A stretch of DNA of 64,000 nt from DASYLJ01 sp964404165 (GCA_964404165.1 CAYOIZ010000026.1:21895-85894); one strand, 5' to 3'; positions 36,082 to 46,071 are shown, counted from the stretch's first letter. Numbers and translations: made by a program. Notes: generated from the letters alone by a model not told the origin.

Positions 36082-37692
36082 ATGCGGTTTGCAGCCGGTG
36101 GGCGACACATGGGGCGACCAGCGGCAGGACCCGCGTCGACTGCCTTGCGTCCGGAGCCGTCCAGTGTCCCCGACACCACCTCGCTCCTGCGGCGGGGCGA
36201 GCACGACGGCGGACGCTACGTCCTCTTCCTCGTCGACGCCGACGGCATCGTGCAGACGGCGAGTGCCGCGTGCACGACGCTGCTCCGCTGGCATCCCGAC
36301 GACGTCGTCGGCATGCCGCTCGACGCCGTCGTGCGCGCGCCGCAGCACCCCGATCAGCCGTTCGAGGCGCGACGTCGTGACGGATCGCGCCTGCCCTGCG
36401 AGCTGACCACCTGGCCGCTCGGCGACGGGCGCCACGCGGCCGTCGTGCGCGACCTCACCGGGCGCCAGCAGACCGAGCGCGCGCTGCGCGAGGAGGTCGA
36501 GATCGCGGGCGCGCTGCTCCATCTCGGCGAAACGCTCAACAGCCATCTCGACGAGCCCTACATCCTCGACTGGGTGAACACGATGGCGCTCAAGCTGCTC
36601 GGTTGCGACTGGAGCAGCGTGCTCGGCTGGGATGCCAGGCGACGGCGTTATCGCTTCTTCGCCAGCGCGGGCGCGGTGCGGCCCGACGTCCACGCGCTGC
36701 TGGCCGACGTCGCGCTCGCACCCGACGAGCTGCCGCTCCTGCGTGTGCTCGAGCCCGGCGCCGTCATCGAGCTCGCCGACACCACCGATCAGGACCTGAT
36801 GCCGTCGGCGCTCTTCGCGACGCTCGGCCTGTCGTCGGCGGTGTGCGTCCCGATCTGCCGGCGCCGCGACATCGTCGGCATCCTGCTGCACGGCTACCGC
36901 CGTCGCTCGGCGCCGCTCAGCCAGCGCGAGAGCCGCCTGGCCCAGGGCATCGCGCAGGCGACGGCGGTGGCGCTCGACAACGCCTTCCTGATCGCCGATC
37001 TCCAGACCGCGAGCCGGCTCAAGTCGGAGTTCCTCACCACGCTGTCGCACGAGCTCCGCACGCCGCTGAACGTCATCACCGGCTACGGCGAGATGCTGGC
37101 CGACGACGCGCAGGGCACGCTCACCGCCGAGCAGGCGGCGTCGCTCGGCGCCATCCGGCGCAGCGCGCGCCAGCTCACCGACCTCATCGAGGCCACGCTC
37201 GACCTCGGGCATCTCGACGAGGGCTCCGACCGCGTCGCCTGCGACCCGGTCGAGCTGGCCGAGGTGTTCGCCGCGATCGAAGACGAGGTCGCACCGCTGG
37301 TCCCCCCGGGCGTCACCCTGTCCTGGGGTACGGTCCCGACCAGGCCGCTCCGACTCGACCGCCGCAAGGTGCGCGCGGTGGTGAAGCATCTCGTCACCAA
37401 CGGCCTCAAGTTCACGAGCGCCGGCGCGGTGACGGTGGACGCCCGTGTCGCCGACGGCGTCCTCACGGTGACGGTGCGCGACAGCGGCGTCGGCATCGCG
37501 CCCGACGACGTCCCCGTCATCTTCGACCGCTTCCGTCAGGTCGACGGCTCGAACACGCGCCGGTTCGGCGGCATGGGGCTCGGGCTCCACATCGTGAAGC
37601 GCCTCGTCCAGGTGCTGCAGGGCAGCGTGCGCGTCGAGAGCGTGCTGGGCGCGGGCTCGACGTTCGTGGTGACGCTACCGGTCGGCGGGTGA
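36082..37692 (+). CDS. Orphan hybrid-free sensor histidine kinase (PAS-GAF-HisKA-HATPase)
   Basis: 536 residues from ATG 36082 (ATG 36109, behind GGTGGG, is an alternative). No membrane segment. A PAS domain lies at about 40-130 (LFLVDADGIVQTASAACTTL), a GAF domain at about 145-310 and a HisKA H-box in FLTTLSHELRTPLNVITGYG. The ATPase domain has LVTNGLKFTSAGAV (N box), DSGVGIAPDD (G1), FDRFRQVDG (F box) and GGMGLGLHIVKR (G2). A cytoplasmic sensor; the signal is unknown. No response regulator is adjacent. The gene overlaps the convergent M16 gene by 18 nt. Confidence 0.9.
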   Translation: MRFAAGGRHMGRPAAGPASTALRPEPSSVPDTTSLLRRGEHDGGRYVLFLVDADGIVQTASAACTTLLRWHPDDVVGMPLDAVVRAPQHPDQPFEARRRDGSRLPCELTTWPLGDGRHAAVVRDLTGRQQTERALREEVEIAGALLHLGETLNSHLDEPYILDWVNTMALKLLGCDWSSVLGWDARRRRYRFFASAGAVRPDVHALLADVALAPDELPLLRVLEPGAVIELADTTDQDLMPSALFATLGLSSAVCVPICRRRDIVGILLHGYRRRSAPLSQRESRLAQGIAQATAVALDNAFLIADLQTASRLKSEFLTTLSHELRTPLNVITGYGEMLADDAQGTLTAEQAASLGAIRRSARQLTDLIEATLDLGHLDEGSDRVACDPVELAEVFAAIEDEVAPLVPPGVTLSWGTVPTRPLRLDRRKVRAVVKHLVTNGLKFTSAGAVTVDARVADGVLTVTVRDSGVGIAPDDVPVIFDRFRQVDGSNTRRFGGMGLGLHIVKRLVQVLQGSVRVESVLGAGSTFVVTLPVGG

Positions 37693-39087
37693 CGCGGCCA
37701 GGTCGGCACACGCCTCCGGCGTGGTGACGCGCACCGGCCCGTACTTCGCCTCGAGCGGCCCGCGCACCTCGCTGGCCTTGCCCACGACGACGATCGCGAC
37801 CTTGTCGGGATCGGGCATGTAACGCGCCGACACCGTCGCCGCCTCGTCGACGGTGACGGCGCCGACCCGCGTGCGGTAGGTTTCGAGATCGTCCGCGGGC
37901 AGCCCGAAGAACTCGATCTCCGCCAGCCGCGATGCCAGCGCATCGGGCGTCTCGACGCGGAGCGGGAACTGCCCCTGCAGATACGCTTTCGCCTTCGTCA
38001 GCAGCTTGGCGTCGGGCGGCGTGGTGCGGAAGGCGCCCTCGACGTCGAGCGCCAGCGACAGCGTCTCCACCGTGGTGGGGCTCTTCGTGAAGGTGGCGAG
38101 GCGGAAGTCGCCGCCGGTGAGCCGGGCCACGTATCCGCTGGACGCGCTGTACGTCAGGCTGCGCTTCACGCGCAGCTCCTCGATCAGCTTCGAGCTGAAG
38201 CCGCCGCCGAGGATGGTGTTGGCCACCTGCGCCGGCAGCAGGTTCGGGTCGCTCCGCTTCATGGCCATGGCGCCGATCCGGATCTGCGTCTGCGTGGCGT
38301 CGGCCTTGTCGACGAGCAGCACGCGCCGCGCCTCGACCGGAGGCGGCGGCCCGGTCCGCTCCGGCACGGCGTCGGCCCGCGCCGGCCAGCTGCCGAACAC
38401 GTCGCGCACCCGTGCCACGGCATCGGTCGCGGTGACGTCGCCGACCAGCACCAGGATGGTGTTGTTGGGGGCGTACCAGCGCGCGTAGAAGTCGCGCACG
38501 TCGCCGCGGTCGAGGTCGGCGACGGTCTTCGGACGACCGTCCTGCGGGCGGCCGTACGGATAGCTGCCGTAGAGGAACGCCGCGAAGCACTTCTCCGCCA
38601 CGGCCGAGGGATCCTCGAGCTCGGCGACGAGCCCGCCGAGCTGCTCGTCGCGCTGGCGGCGAACCTCGTCCTTGGCGAACGTGGGCTCGCGCAGCACGAG
38701 CTTCAGCAGGTCGAGGCCGCGGGCGAAGTCGTCGCTCAGGAACTCGCCGTTGACGATGGTGGCGTCGGTGCCGGCGGCGGCTTCGAGCGTACCGCCGAGC
38801 GACTCGATGGCGCGCGCCAGGCCCTCGGCCGAGAGGTCGCCGGCGCCGCGACGGAGCGCCCCGGCGGTGAGCGCGGCCAGTCCCTCCTTGCCGGGCGGGT
38901 CCTGCGCCGCGCCCGCACCGACCATGACGTACATCTCGACGAGCGGCAGCTCGCGGCTCTCGGCGACGACGACACGGAGCCCGTTCTCGAGCGTGACGCG
39001 CGTCACGGGCGGCAGATCGACCTCGGCCGCCCCGTGGCCCGTCCCCGCGACCACGACCACCAGGCCGAGCGCAGCGAGCCATCTCAT
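37675..39087 (-). CDS. M16 family protein lacking the zinc motif (non-catalytic partner)
   Basis: 470 residues, signal peptide (MRWLAALGLVVVVAGTGHGA). The M16 fold is clear: VTLENGLRVVVAESRELPLVEMYVMVGAGAA, FDARGLDLLKLVL-like helices (DDFARGLDLLKLV) and a C-terminal half with GGGFSSKLIEELRVKRSLTYS. The place of the HxxEH motif reads GLAALTAGAL, so zinc cannot bind. It overlaps the active M16 gene as ATGA (39084-39087). Active/inactive M16 pairs form one heterodimeric peptidase in other bacteria, which is the likely case here. Confidence 0.9.
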   Translation of the reverse strand: MRWLAALGLVVVVAGTGHGAAEVDLPPVTRVTLENGLRVVVAESRELPLVEMYVMVGAGAAQDPPGKEGLAALTAGALRRGAGDLSAEGLARAIESLGGTLEAAAGTDATIVNGEFLSDDFARGLDLLKLVLREPTFAKDEVRRQRDEQLGGLVAELEDPSAVAEKCFAAFLYGSYPYGRPQDGRPKTVADLDRGDVRDFYARWYAPNNTILVLVGDVTATDAVARVRDVFGSWPARADAVPERTGPPPPVEARRVLLVDKADATQTQIRIGAMAMKRSDPNLLPAQVANTILGGGFSSKLIEELRVKRSLTYSASSGYVARLTGGDFRLATFTKSPTTVETLSLALDVEGAFRTTPPDAKLLTKAKAYLQGQFPLRVETPDALASRLAEIEFFGLPADDLETYRTRVGAVTVDEAATVSARYMPDPDKVAIVVVGKASEVRGPLEAKYGPVRVTTPEACADLAASPADR

Positions 39088-40463
39088 CGCGCGGCCTCCG
39101 CCGGCTCGCTCGCCACGGGCTGCAGCTCGACGACCGTCCGGTGCGACGGAACGAGGTAGGTACCGATCACGCGGCGGACGTCGTCGGCCGTCACCGGCTC
39201 CCACGAGTCGCCCACCGTGAAGAGGGCCTTGTAGTCGCCGAAGACGACGTCGAAGAAGCCGAGCTGGTTCGCCTTGCCGCCGACCGTCTTGAGCCCCTTC
39301 ACGTAGTCGGCGCGGAGCTGGCGCTTGGCGGTGGCGAGCTCCTCGGGCATGACGGGCGTCTTCGCCATCTCGGCCAGCACCACGTCGATGCGATCGACGA
39401 TCGCCGACACCGTCTTGCCCTTCCCCGGTCGCGCCTGGGCGTAGAGGTAGAACAGCTCGGTGTCGATACCCCACTGCAGATCCGTGCCGACGGACGTCAC
39501 CAGCTCCTTCGTGCGCACGAGATCCTCGTCGAGCCGGGCGCTGTCGCCGCCGGTCAGGAGCTTCGAGACGACGTCGAGCGCGGCACGGTCGGGGTCCATC
39601 GCACGCACGGCCTGCCAGCCGATCAGCACCGATGGCAGCTCGGCGCGCTTCTGGATGGTGATGCGCCGCTCCCCGTCCTGCGGCGGCTCGGCGGCGTTCA
39701 CCGGCGGCGGCGGCGCGTGGCTCGGGATGTTGCCGAACATGCGATCGACGAGCGTGAACGCGGCCTCGGGCTCGACGTCGCCGGCCAGCACCAGGACGGC
39801 GTTGTTGGGCGCGTAGTAGGTGCCGAAGTAGGCTTTCGCCTGCGCCAGCGTGATCTGCTTCAGGTCGGCCATGAAGCCGACCGGGTTCCAGCGATACGGG
39901 CTGCGCACGAAGGCGTGCAGGTAGAGCGCCTCGTTCATGGTGCCCTCGACGTCGTTGTCGACGCGCAGCCGGCGCTCCTCCATGACGATGCCGCGCTCCT
40001 GCTCGAGGTTCTGCGGCGTGATGGCGAGGTGCCACATGCGGTCCGACTCGAGGTCGAGCACGACGGGCAGCGCCTCGCGCGGGAAGTTGTTCAGGTAGGC
40101 GGTGTAGTCGCGCGTCGTGTAGCCGTTGGTCGAACCGCCGTTGCCCTCGATCAGGTCGTCGAACACGCCCGGGCCGAACTTCTTCCCGCCGTTGAACATC
40201 ATGTGCTCGAACAGGTGGGCGATGCCGGTCTGGCCGAGCTGCTCGTTGCGGGAGCCGGCGCGGAAGAAGATGTACGACGACACCACTGGCGCGGAGTGGT
40301 CCTCGTGGATCAGCACGCGCAGCCCGTTGCGCAGCGTCCGCGTCTCGACGGGAAGCTCGAGGGGCGCCGCCCACACGGGGCGGGTGGCCGCGATCAGGGC
40401 CAGGAGAGCGACGAACAGGCGCGGCACCGGGCTGGCTCTATGCAGATGACGGCGCGTCGTCAA
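39084..40463 (-). CDS. M16 family zinc metallopeptidase (active subunit)
   Basis: 459 residues if begun at TTG 40463; GTG 40427 is an alternative that shortens the N-terminus before the signal sequence (RLFVALLALIAATRPVWA). The inverted zinc motif is H83-L-F-E86-H87 (GIAHLFEHMMFNG), and the third ligand is E163 in ERGIVMEERRLRVDN, 76 residues on, as usual. Substrate groove residues YAPNNAVLVLAGDV are present. It degrades short peptides in the periplasm and is coupled to its inactive partner by a 4-nt overlap. Only 20 bp separate it from the divergent ligA, so both promoters must lie inside coding sequence or be leader-poor. Confidence 0.92.
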   Translation of the reverse strand: MTTRRHLHRASPVPRLFVALLALIAATRPVWAAPLELPVETRTLRNGLRVLIHEDHSAPVVSSYIFFRAGSRNEQLGQTGIAHLFEHMMFNGGKKFGPGVFDDLIEGNGGSTNGYTTRDYTAYLNNFPREALPVVLDLESDRMWHLAITPQNLEQERGIVMEERRLRVDNDVEGTMNEALYLHAFVRSPYRWNPVGFMADLKQITLAQAKAYFGTYYAPNNAVLVLAGDVEPEAAFTLVDRMFGNIPSHAPPPPVNAAEPPQDGERRITIQKRAELPSVLIGWQAVRAMDPDRAALDVVSKLLTGGDSARLDEDLVRTKELVTSVGTDLQWGIDTELFYLYAQARPGKGKTVSAIVDRIDVVLAEMAKTPVMPEELATAKRQLRADYVKGLKTVGGKANQLGFFDVVFGDYKALFTVGDSWEPVTADDVRRVIGTYLVPSHRTVVELQPVASEPAEAAR

Positions 40464-40483
40464 GCTGCTACACGGACCGGTCG

Positions 40484-42493
40484 ATGCCGCGCCCCTCCCG
40501 CGACGTCCGCAACGAGCTGGCCGAGCTGCGTCGCGAGATCGCCACCCACGATCATCGCTACCACGTCCTCGACGATCCGAGCATCTCGGACGCCGAGTAC
40601 GATGCGCTCTTCCGTCGCCTGCAGGCGCTCGAGGCGGACCACCCCGAGCTGGTCACGCCCGACTCGCCGACCCAGCGGGTGGGGGCCGCCCCGCTCACCA
40701 CCTTCGCGACGGTCCGTCACCGCCACCAGATGCTGTCGCTCGGGAACGTCACCACGCGCGACGAGCTGGCCGAGTTCGACGCCCGCGTGCGCAAGCTGCT
40801 CGGCTACGAGAACATCCCCTACGCCATCGAGCCCAAGGTCGACGGCGTGGCGGTGGAGCTGGTGTACGAGGACGGCGTCTTCACGACCGGCTCGACGCGC
40901 GGCGACGGGCTCGTCGGCGAGGACGTCACCGCCAACCTGCGCACCGTACGCAACGTCCCGTTGCGGCTCCGCGACGACGCGAGGCCGTTGCCGAAGGTGC
41001 TCGACGTCCGCGGCGAGGTCTTCATGCCGCTCGACGCCTTTCGCGCCCTCAACCGCGAGCGCGAGGAGGCCGGACTGCCGGTGTTCGCCAACCCGCGCAA
41101 CTCGACGGCCGGCTCGCTGAAGCAGCTCGACCCGAAGGTGACGGCGTCGCGGCCGCTGCAGCTCGCCTGCCACGGCGTCGGCGCGCTCGAGGGCGTCGCC
41201 GTCGCGTCGCACACCGAGCTCCTCGCCGCCTTTGCCGACTGGGGCCTGAAACCCGTGCCGCGCCACCAGCTCGTGCACGGGCTCGACGAGCTGGCGGCGG
41301 CCTTCGAGGCGCTCGAAGCCGGGCGCGACGCCCTGCCCTTCGAGATCGACGGCCTGGTGGTGAAGGTGAACTCCTTCGAGTGGCAGGGGCTGCTCGGCCA
41401 GGTGTCGCGCTCGCCACGCTGGGCGGTGGCGTGGAAGTTCAAGCCGCGGCAGGCCGAGACCGTGGTCGAGAAGATCCTGCCCTCGGTCGGCCGCACCGGC
41501 GTCCTCACCCCGGTCGCCGAGTTGGCGCCCGTCGCCGTCGGCGGCGTCACGGTGCGCAACGTGTCCCTGCACAACATGGACGAGGTCGAGCGCAAGGACA
41601 TCCGCGTCGGCGACACCGTGCTGCTCGAGCGCGCCGGCGACGTCATCCCGTACGTCGTCCGCGTCATCGCGGAGAAGCGGCCGGCGAGGACGAAGCGCTT
41701 CCACATGCCGACGCACTGCCCCGTCTGCGGCGCCGACGTGCTGCGCCTCGAGGACGAGGTCGCCTACCGCTGCCAGAACGTCGCCTGCCCGGCGCGGCTC
41801 AAGCAGTCGCTCCGCTTCTTCGGGCACCGGGGGGCGATGGACGTGGAAGGGCTCGGCGAGAAGCTCGTCGACCAGCTCGTCGACCAGGGCATCGTCGCGG
41901 ACCTCGCCGACCTCTACCACCTCGACCTCGAGCGTCTGGTGGCGCTCGAGCGCATGGGGAAGAAGTCGGCCGAGAACCTCCTGGCGCAGCTCGAGCGCAG
42001 CAAGCAGACGACGCTGCCGCGCTTCCTGGTGGCCCTCGGCATCCGGCAGGTGGGCGAGGCCACCGCCAAGGCCCTGGCGCTCCACTTCGGCACCCTGGAC
42101 GCCGTCATGGACGCCGACGTCGAGGCGCTGACGGCGGTGCGCGACGTCGGTCCCGAGGTGGCGGCGATGATCCACGCCTTCTTCGCCGAGCCGCGCCACC
42201 GCGCGCTCATCGAGCGGCTGCGGGCCGCCGGCGTCACGCCGGCCCCCGTCACCGAGACGCGCGGTCCGCTCGCCGGAAAGAAGTTCGTCCTCACCGGGGG
42301 CCTCGAGAGCATGAGCCGGCCCGAGGCGCAGCGACGCATCGAGGGCCTCGGCGGTCGGGTCACGTCGAGCGTCAGCAAGGACACCGACTACGTCGTCGTC
42401 GGGGCCGACCCGGGGTCGAAGGTGAAGCGCGCCGAGAAGCTCGGCGTGGCCCAGCTCGACGAGGACGCGTTCGTGAAGCTGGTGCGCGGATGA
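40484..42493 (+). CDS. ligA: NAD-dependent DNA ligase
   Basis: 669 residues. All LigA domains are present in order: Ia (HDHRYHVLDDPSISDAEYD), nucleotidyl transferase with adenylated lysine K118 in IEPKVDGVAVEL (Val replaces the usual Leu), GEVFMPLDAF, OB fold (SVGRTGVLTPVAELAPV), four-Cys zinc finger (CPVCG... CQNVACPARL), helix-hairpin-helix repeats and a C-terminal BRCT domain (GKKFVLTGGLESMSRPEA). It seals nicks during replication and repair. Its stop overlaps the acylphosphatase start as ATGA (42490-42493). Confidence 0.97.
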   Translation: MPRPSRDVRNELAELRREIATHDHRYHVLDDPSISDAEYDALFRRLQALEADHPELVTPDSPTQRVGAAPLTTFATVRHRHQMLSLGNVTTRDELAEFDARVRKLLGYENIPYAIEPKVDGVAVELVYEDGVFTTGSTRGDGLVGEDVTANLRTVRNVPLRLRDDARPLPKVLDVRGEVFMPLDAFRALNREREEAGLPVFANPRNSTAGSLKQLDPKVTASRPLQLACHGVGALEGVAVASHTELLAAFADWGLKPVPRHQLVHGLDELAAAFEALEAGRDALPFEIDGLVVKVNSFEWQGLLGQVSRSPRWAVAWKFKPRQAETVVEKILPSVGRTGVLTPVAELAPVAVGGVTVRNVSLHNMDEVERKDIRVGDTVLLERAGDVIPYVVRVIAEKRPARTKRFHMPTHCPVCGADVLRLEDEVAYRCQNVACPARLKQSLRFFGHRGAMDVEGLGEKLVDQLVDQGIVADLADLYHLDLERLVALERMGKKSAENLLAQLERSKQTTLPRFLVALGIRQVGEATAKALALHFGTLDAVMDADVEALTAVRDVGPEVAAMIHAFFAEPRHRALIERLRAAGVTPAPVTETRGPLAGKKFVLTGGLESMSRPEAQRRIEGLGGRVTSSVSKDTDYVVVGADPGSKVKRAEKLGVAQLDEDAFVKLVRG

Positions 42494-42765
42494 CCGTCGC
42501 CCGGCTCGTCGTGCGCGGCCGCGTGCAGGGCGTGTGGTACCGTGGCGCCATGCAGCAGGAGGCGCGACGGCTCGGCGTCAGCGGGTGGGTGCGCAACCGT
42601 GAGGACGGGCGCGTCGAGGCCGAGCTGCGCGGCGAGCAGGCGGCGGTGGATGCGCTCGTCGCGTGGGCCCATCAGGGTCCCCGCGGCGCGCGCGTGGACG
42701 GCGTCGACGTGACGTGGCCGGGGGTGAGCGATGGGGCGCACGACGACTTCGTCGTCCGGGGGTAG
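42490..42765 (+). CDS. acyP: Acylphosphatase
   Basis: 91 residues. The family signature is complete: RLVVRGRVQGVWYRGAMQQE contains the phosphate-binding Arg (WYR), and GVSGWVRNREDGRVEAELRG holds the catalytic Asn. It hydrolyses acyl phosphates such as 1,3-bisphosphoglycerate or carbamoyl phosphate. It overlaps ligA by 4 nt and is followed one base later by the ArnT-like gene, so all may be in one transcript. Confidence 0.95.
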   Translation: MTVARLVVRGRVQGVWYRGAMQQEARRLGVSGWVRNREDGRVEAELRGEQAAVDALVAWAHQGPRGARVDGVDVTWPGVSDGAHDDFVVRG

Positions 42766-42766
42766 G

Positions 42767-44422
42767 ATGCGCGTCGAGCCGCGCTGGTGGCCCCTGCTGC
42801 TCGGGCTCGCCTATCTGCTCGTCGTGCTCCACGGCCTCGGCGACGCCGACATCGTCGGCGACGACGAGTCGCGCGAGGTGGCCATCGCGCAGGACGTCGC
42901 CCGCGGACACGTGCTGTGGCCGACGTTCAACGACGAGCTGCTGCCCGACAAGCCGACGCTCTACCACTGGCTCGCGGGCGCGTCCGTCGCGGTGCTCGGC
43001 TTCTCCGAGGTCACGGTGCGGCTGCCGTCGGCGCTGTCGGCCGCTGGGCTCGTCTGGTGGACGGCCGCCTACGGCAATCGCCTGCTCGGCCATCCGGTGG
43101 GACTCGTCGCCGCCGGATTGCTCGCCACCATGCCCGCGCTCTTCAGTCGGGCGCGGGTGGCCCGGCCCGATGCGCTGCTGGCGCTGCTCCTCGCCGTGGC
43201 GCTCGGCTGCGCCTACGACTGGTGGCGCGACCGCCGGCCGCGCGACGCCACGCTGGCGCTCGTCTGCATCGGCCTGGCGGTGCTGAACAAGGGCCCGGTC
43301 GCTCCCGTCATCTTCGGCATCGCGTTCGGCCTGTTCCTCCTCTGGCAGCGTGACCTGCGGCGCGCGTGGCGCTTCCTGACACCGTCCGGCGTCGCCGCCT
43401 TCCTGGTGCTCGGGCTCGGCTGGTACGTGCTGGCGTATGCCGGCTGGGGCCAGCGCTTCGTCGACGAGCATCTCGTCGGGCGCTACGTCCGCAACCTCGC
43501 CGGCGGCATGGCGAGCGGCGGTGCGTATTCGCCGAAGTCGTTCTGGTACCACGCCACGTTCTACCCGCTGCACCTGTGGGCCATCGTCCTGCCGTGGACG
43601 CCGTTCCTGCTGCTGGCGCTGTGGGGGATCGGCCAGCGCTCCGGGCTGCGCGATCCGCGCGCGCGCTTCCTGCTGTGCTGGGCGGTGGCACCGGTCATCG
43701 CCTTCACGCCGGCGGAATGGAAGCTGCGCTACTATCTCCTGCCCTCGCTCCCGGCGCTGGCGCTGCTGACGGCACCCACGATCACGTCGCTGCTCACCGC
43801 CCCGCTGCGCGAGATCGTCGTCACCGGCAGATCGCTCTTCGTCGCCGCCGTGATGGTGCTGGTCGTGGTGGGAGCGGCGGCGCTCGTGCTGCAACGGCCC
43901 GATCTGCTCGCCCGCTCCGACCAGAGCACCGTGCAGGCGTTCACCACGGCGCTCGGCGGTCCGAGCCGGATCGCGATGCTGATCGGCCTGCTGTCGGGCG
44001 TCGTCGCGGTCGCCGTCGCGGCGCAGGTGTGGGGCGCGATCGCGGTGCTGGTGGCGGCGGGCAGCCTGCTCTGGCTGGTGCTGGTCGCACCGCAGATCGA
44101 GACCGAGACCAGCCGCCGCGACTCGATGAAGCCGTTCGCGCTCGCGGTGAAGGACCGCATCGGGATGGATCGACCGCTCGCGTTCTACGGCGCCCCGGTG
44201 CGGGCCGTCGTCGTCTACGCGGAGCGGAACATCCCATCGCTCGGCCGCCAGCCCGACCGCATCACGCCCGGCATGGGCGTCATCGCGTTCGCACCGGCGC
44301 ACCAGGCGCTGCTGAACACGGGCTACGTCGGGCCGGCAGTGGCGACGGGCAGCGGCCGCATCGGCAACATCACGCGCGGGGACCTGGTGCTGTCGGAGGC
44401 CGCGACGCGGACCACGCCGTGA
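42767..44422 (+). CDS. ArnT-like GT39 membrane glycosyltransferase (first of two)
   Basis: 551 residues. The first periplasmic loop has the ArnT/PMT pattern: GDDESREVAIAQDVARGH followed by LLPDKPTLYHWLAGASV, with the acidic residues that act in catalysis in GT-C enzymes. About 11-12 membrane helices, LNKGPVAPVIFGIAFGLFLL in the middle and a soluble C-terminal domain. It would move a sugar from undecaprenyl phosphate to lipid A or another envelope acceptor. TAGG precedes ATG 42767. It overlaps the second transferase gene as GTGA (44419-44422). Confidence 0.85.
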   Translation: MRVEPRWWPLLLGLAYLLVVLHGLGDADIVGDDESREVAIAQDVARGHVLWPTFNDELLPDKPTLYHWLAGASVAVLGFSEVTVRLPSALSAAGLVWWTAAYGNRLLGHPVGLVAAGLLATMPALFSRARVARPDALLALLLAVALGCAYDWWRDRRPRDATLALVCIGLAVLNKGPVAPVIFGIAFGLFLLWQRDLRRAWRFLTPSGVAAFLVLGLGWYVLAYAGWGQRFVDEHLVGRYVRNLAGGMASGGAYSPKSFWYHATFYPLHLWAIVLPWTPFLLLALWGIGQRSGLRDPRARFLLCWAVAPVIAFTPAEWKLRYYLLPSLPALALLTAPTITSLLTAPLREIVVTGRSLFVAAVMVLVVVGAAALVLQRPDLLARSDQSTVQAFTTALGGPSRIAMLIGLLSGVVAVAVAAQVWGAIAVLVAAGSLLWLVLVAPQIETETSRRDSMKPFALAVKDRIGMDRPLAFYGAPVRAVVVYAERNIPSLGRQPDRITPGMGVIAFAPAHQALLNTGYVGPAVATGSGRIGNITRGDLVLSEAATRTTP

Positions 44423-46071
44423 GGCTCCGACGGGCGGCGGTCACCGCGGTGCTCGTCGTCGCGGTCTGCCTGCCGATGCTCTACGCGCTCGGTCGCTGGC
44501 CGTTGATGGAACCCGACGAGGGACGCAACGCCGAGGTCGGGCGCGAGATGCTCGTGCTCGGCGACTGGGCGGTGCCGCATTTCAACGGCCTGCCCTTCCT
44601 CGACAAGCCACCGCTGCTGTTCTGGACCATCGCCGGCAGCCTGCACGTGTTCGGTCCCACCGAGCTCGCCGTGCGCCTGCCGATGCTGGCGAGCGCGGCG
44701 TGCCTGGTGCTGCTCGCCTACGCCATCGCCCGCATGCTGCTCGACGTGCGCACGGCCCGCTGGACGCTCGTCGTCGTCGGCACGGCACCGCTCGTGCTGG
44801 TGTTCGCACGCATCGCCATCTTCGACCTCCCTTTCACCGTCCTCGTCACGCTGGCGTTGGCGTGCCTCCTGCGCGCCCGGCTCCTGGGACAGGCGTGGTG
44901 GCTGCCGATGGCGGGCCTGGCGATGGGTCTCGCGTGCCTCACCAAGGGGCCGGTCGGGTTCGCGCTGCCGCTGGTCGCCTGGCTCGCGGCGCGCGGCGCG
45001 CTGCCACCCGCCCCACGCCGCGCCGGCACCACGCCCGTCACGGTCGCCGTGCTGCTGTTCCTCGCCGTCGTCGTGCCGTGGCTCGTGCTCGTGGAACGCG
45101 CCGAGCCGGGCTTCCTGCGCTATGCCGTCGTCGACGAGACCTTCCTGCGCGTCACCTCGTCGGCCCGGTTCGATCGGAGCGGCCCGATCTACCAGCCGCT
45201 GCTCGCCGCCGTGGGCGGCCTCGGCATCTGGACGACGGCGCTCCTGGGCGCCGTCCCGCGCCTGCGCGACCCGACGGCGACGTCGCCGTCGGCGCGCAAC
45301 GCCATCCGCTTCGCGATCCGCGCTGCGTTGGCGATCGTGGTCTTCTTCACGCTGAGCGCCTCGAAGCGTCCGGGCTACGTCCTGCCCGCCATCGTCCCGC
45401 TGGCGATCCTCGTCGCCGTGGCCGTCACCAGCGCCGGAGAGCGTGCCGCCCGGGGCGTGCGCCTGGCGGCGATCGGGGCCATGGTGGTGGGCCTCGTCGT
45501 CGCCGCCGTCGCCGCCTACCCGGCCGCGATCGCGCTCCTGCCGCGCGGCCAGGTGCGCGCCGCCATCGCGCCGGCAATGCTCGGCGCCGTGGCCACCGTA
45601 CTGCTGCTGTGGGGCGTCCTCGTCGTGGTCGCCGCCCGACGCTGGCCCCTGGCGCCCCTCGCGCTCGCCGCCACGCTCGCCCCGGCCCTCGTCGTGATCC
45701 TCATCGGCCCCCTCCAGGGCTATGCCGAGTATCGCTCGGCCCGCCGCATCGCCGAGGCCATTCCGCCCGACGCCCGGGTGCTGGCGTTCCGGCACTTCCG
45801 GTCGAGCCTGCCGTTCTACCTCGGCCGTCCCGTCGTGCTCGCCACCGTCGACGGCCACGAGCTGACGAGCAACTACGTCTCGTCCCACCTCGCGCAGTTC
45901 GCCGGCCATCCGAGCCTCGTGCTCCCCAAGGTCGCGCGGGAGACGATCGAGAACACCACGCCGCTCTACGTGATCGCTGGCTCGACCTGGAGCACCCGGT
46001 TCGCGGGCGCGGCCCGGCTGCAGCCGGTGACATCGGATCGACGAAGTGCGCTATGGGTGACCCATGACTGA
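44419..46071 (+). CDS. ArnT-like GT39 membrane glycosyltransferase (second of two)
   Basis: 550 residues from GTG 44419. It carries the classic motif MEPDEGRNAEVGREMLVLGD...PHFNGLPFLDKPPLLFWTIAG, almost textbook for ArnT/PMT_2 proteins, then LTKGPVGFALPLVAWLA and KRPGYVLPAIVPLAI. About 12 membrane helices. The two transferases are clearly related but only in motifs, so they likely differ in donor or acceptor. It overlaps the GT2 gene by 8 nt. The trio resembles an arn-type lipid-modification unit without the arn sugar-nucleotide enzymes. Confidence 0.87.
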   Translation: MRLRRAAVTAVLVVAVCLPMLYALGRWPLMEPDEGRNAEVGREMLVLGDWAVPHFNGLPFLDKPPLLFWTIAGSLHVFGPTELAVRLPMLASAACLVLLAYAIARMLLDVRTARWTLVVVGTAPLVLVFARIAIFDLPFTVLVTLALACLLRARLLGQAWWLPMAGLAMGLACLTKGPVGFALPLVAWLAARGALPPAPRRAGTTPVTVAVLLFLAVVVPWLVLVERAEPGFLRYAVVDETFLRVTSSARFDRSGPIYQPLLAAVGGLGIWTTALLGAVPRLRDPTATSPSARNAIRFAIRAALAIVVFFTLSASKRPGYVLPAIVPLAILVAVAVTSAGERAARGVRLAAIGAMVVGLVVAAVAAYPAAIALLPRGQVRAAIAPAMLGAVATVLLLWGVLVVVAARRWPLAPLALAATLAPALVVILIGPLQGYAEYRSARRIAEAIPPDARVLAFRHFRSSLPFYLGRPVVLATVDGHELTSNYVSSHLAQFAGHPSLVLPKVARETIENTTPLYVIAGSTWSTRFAGAARLQPVTSDRRSALWVTHD

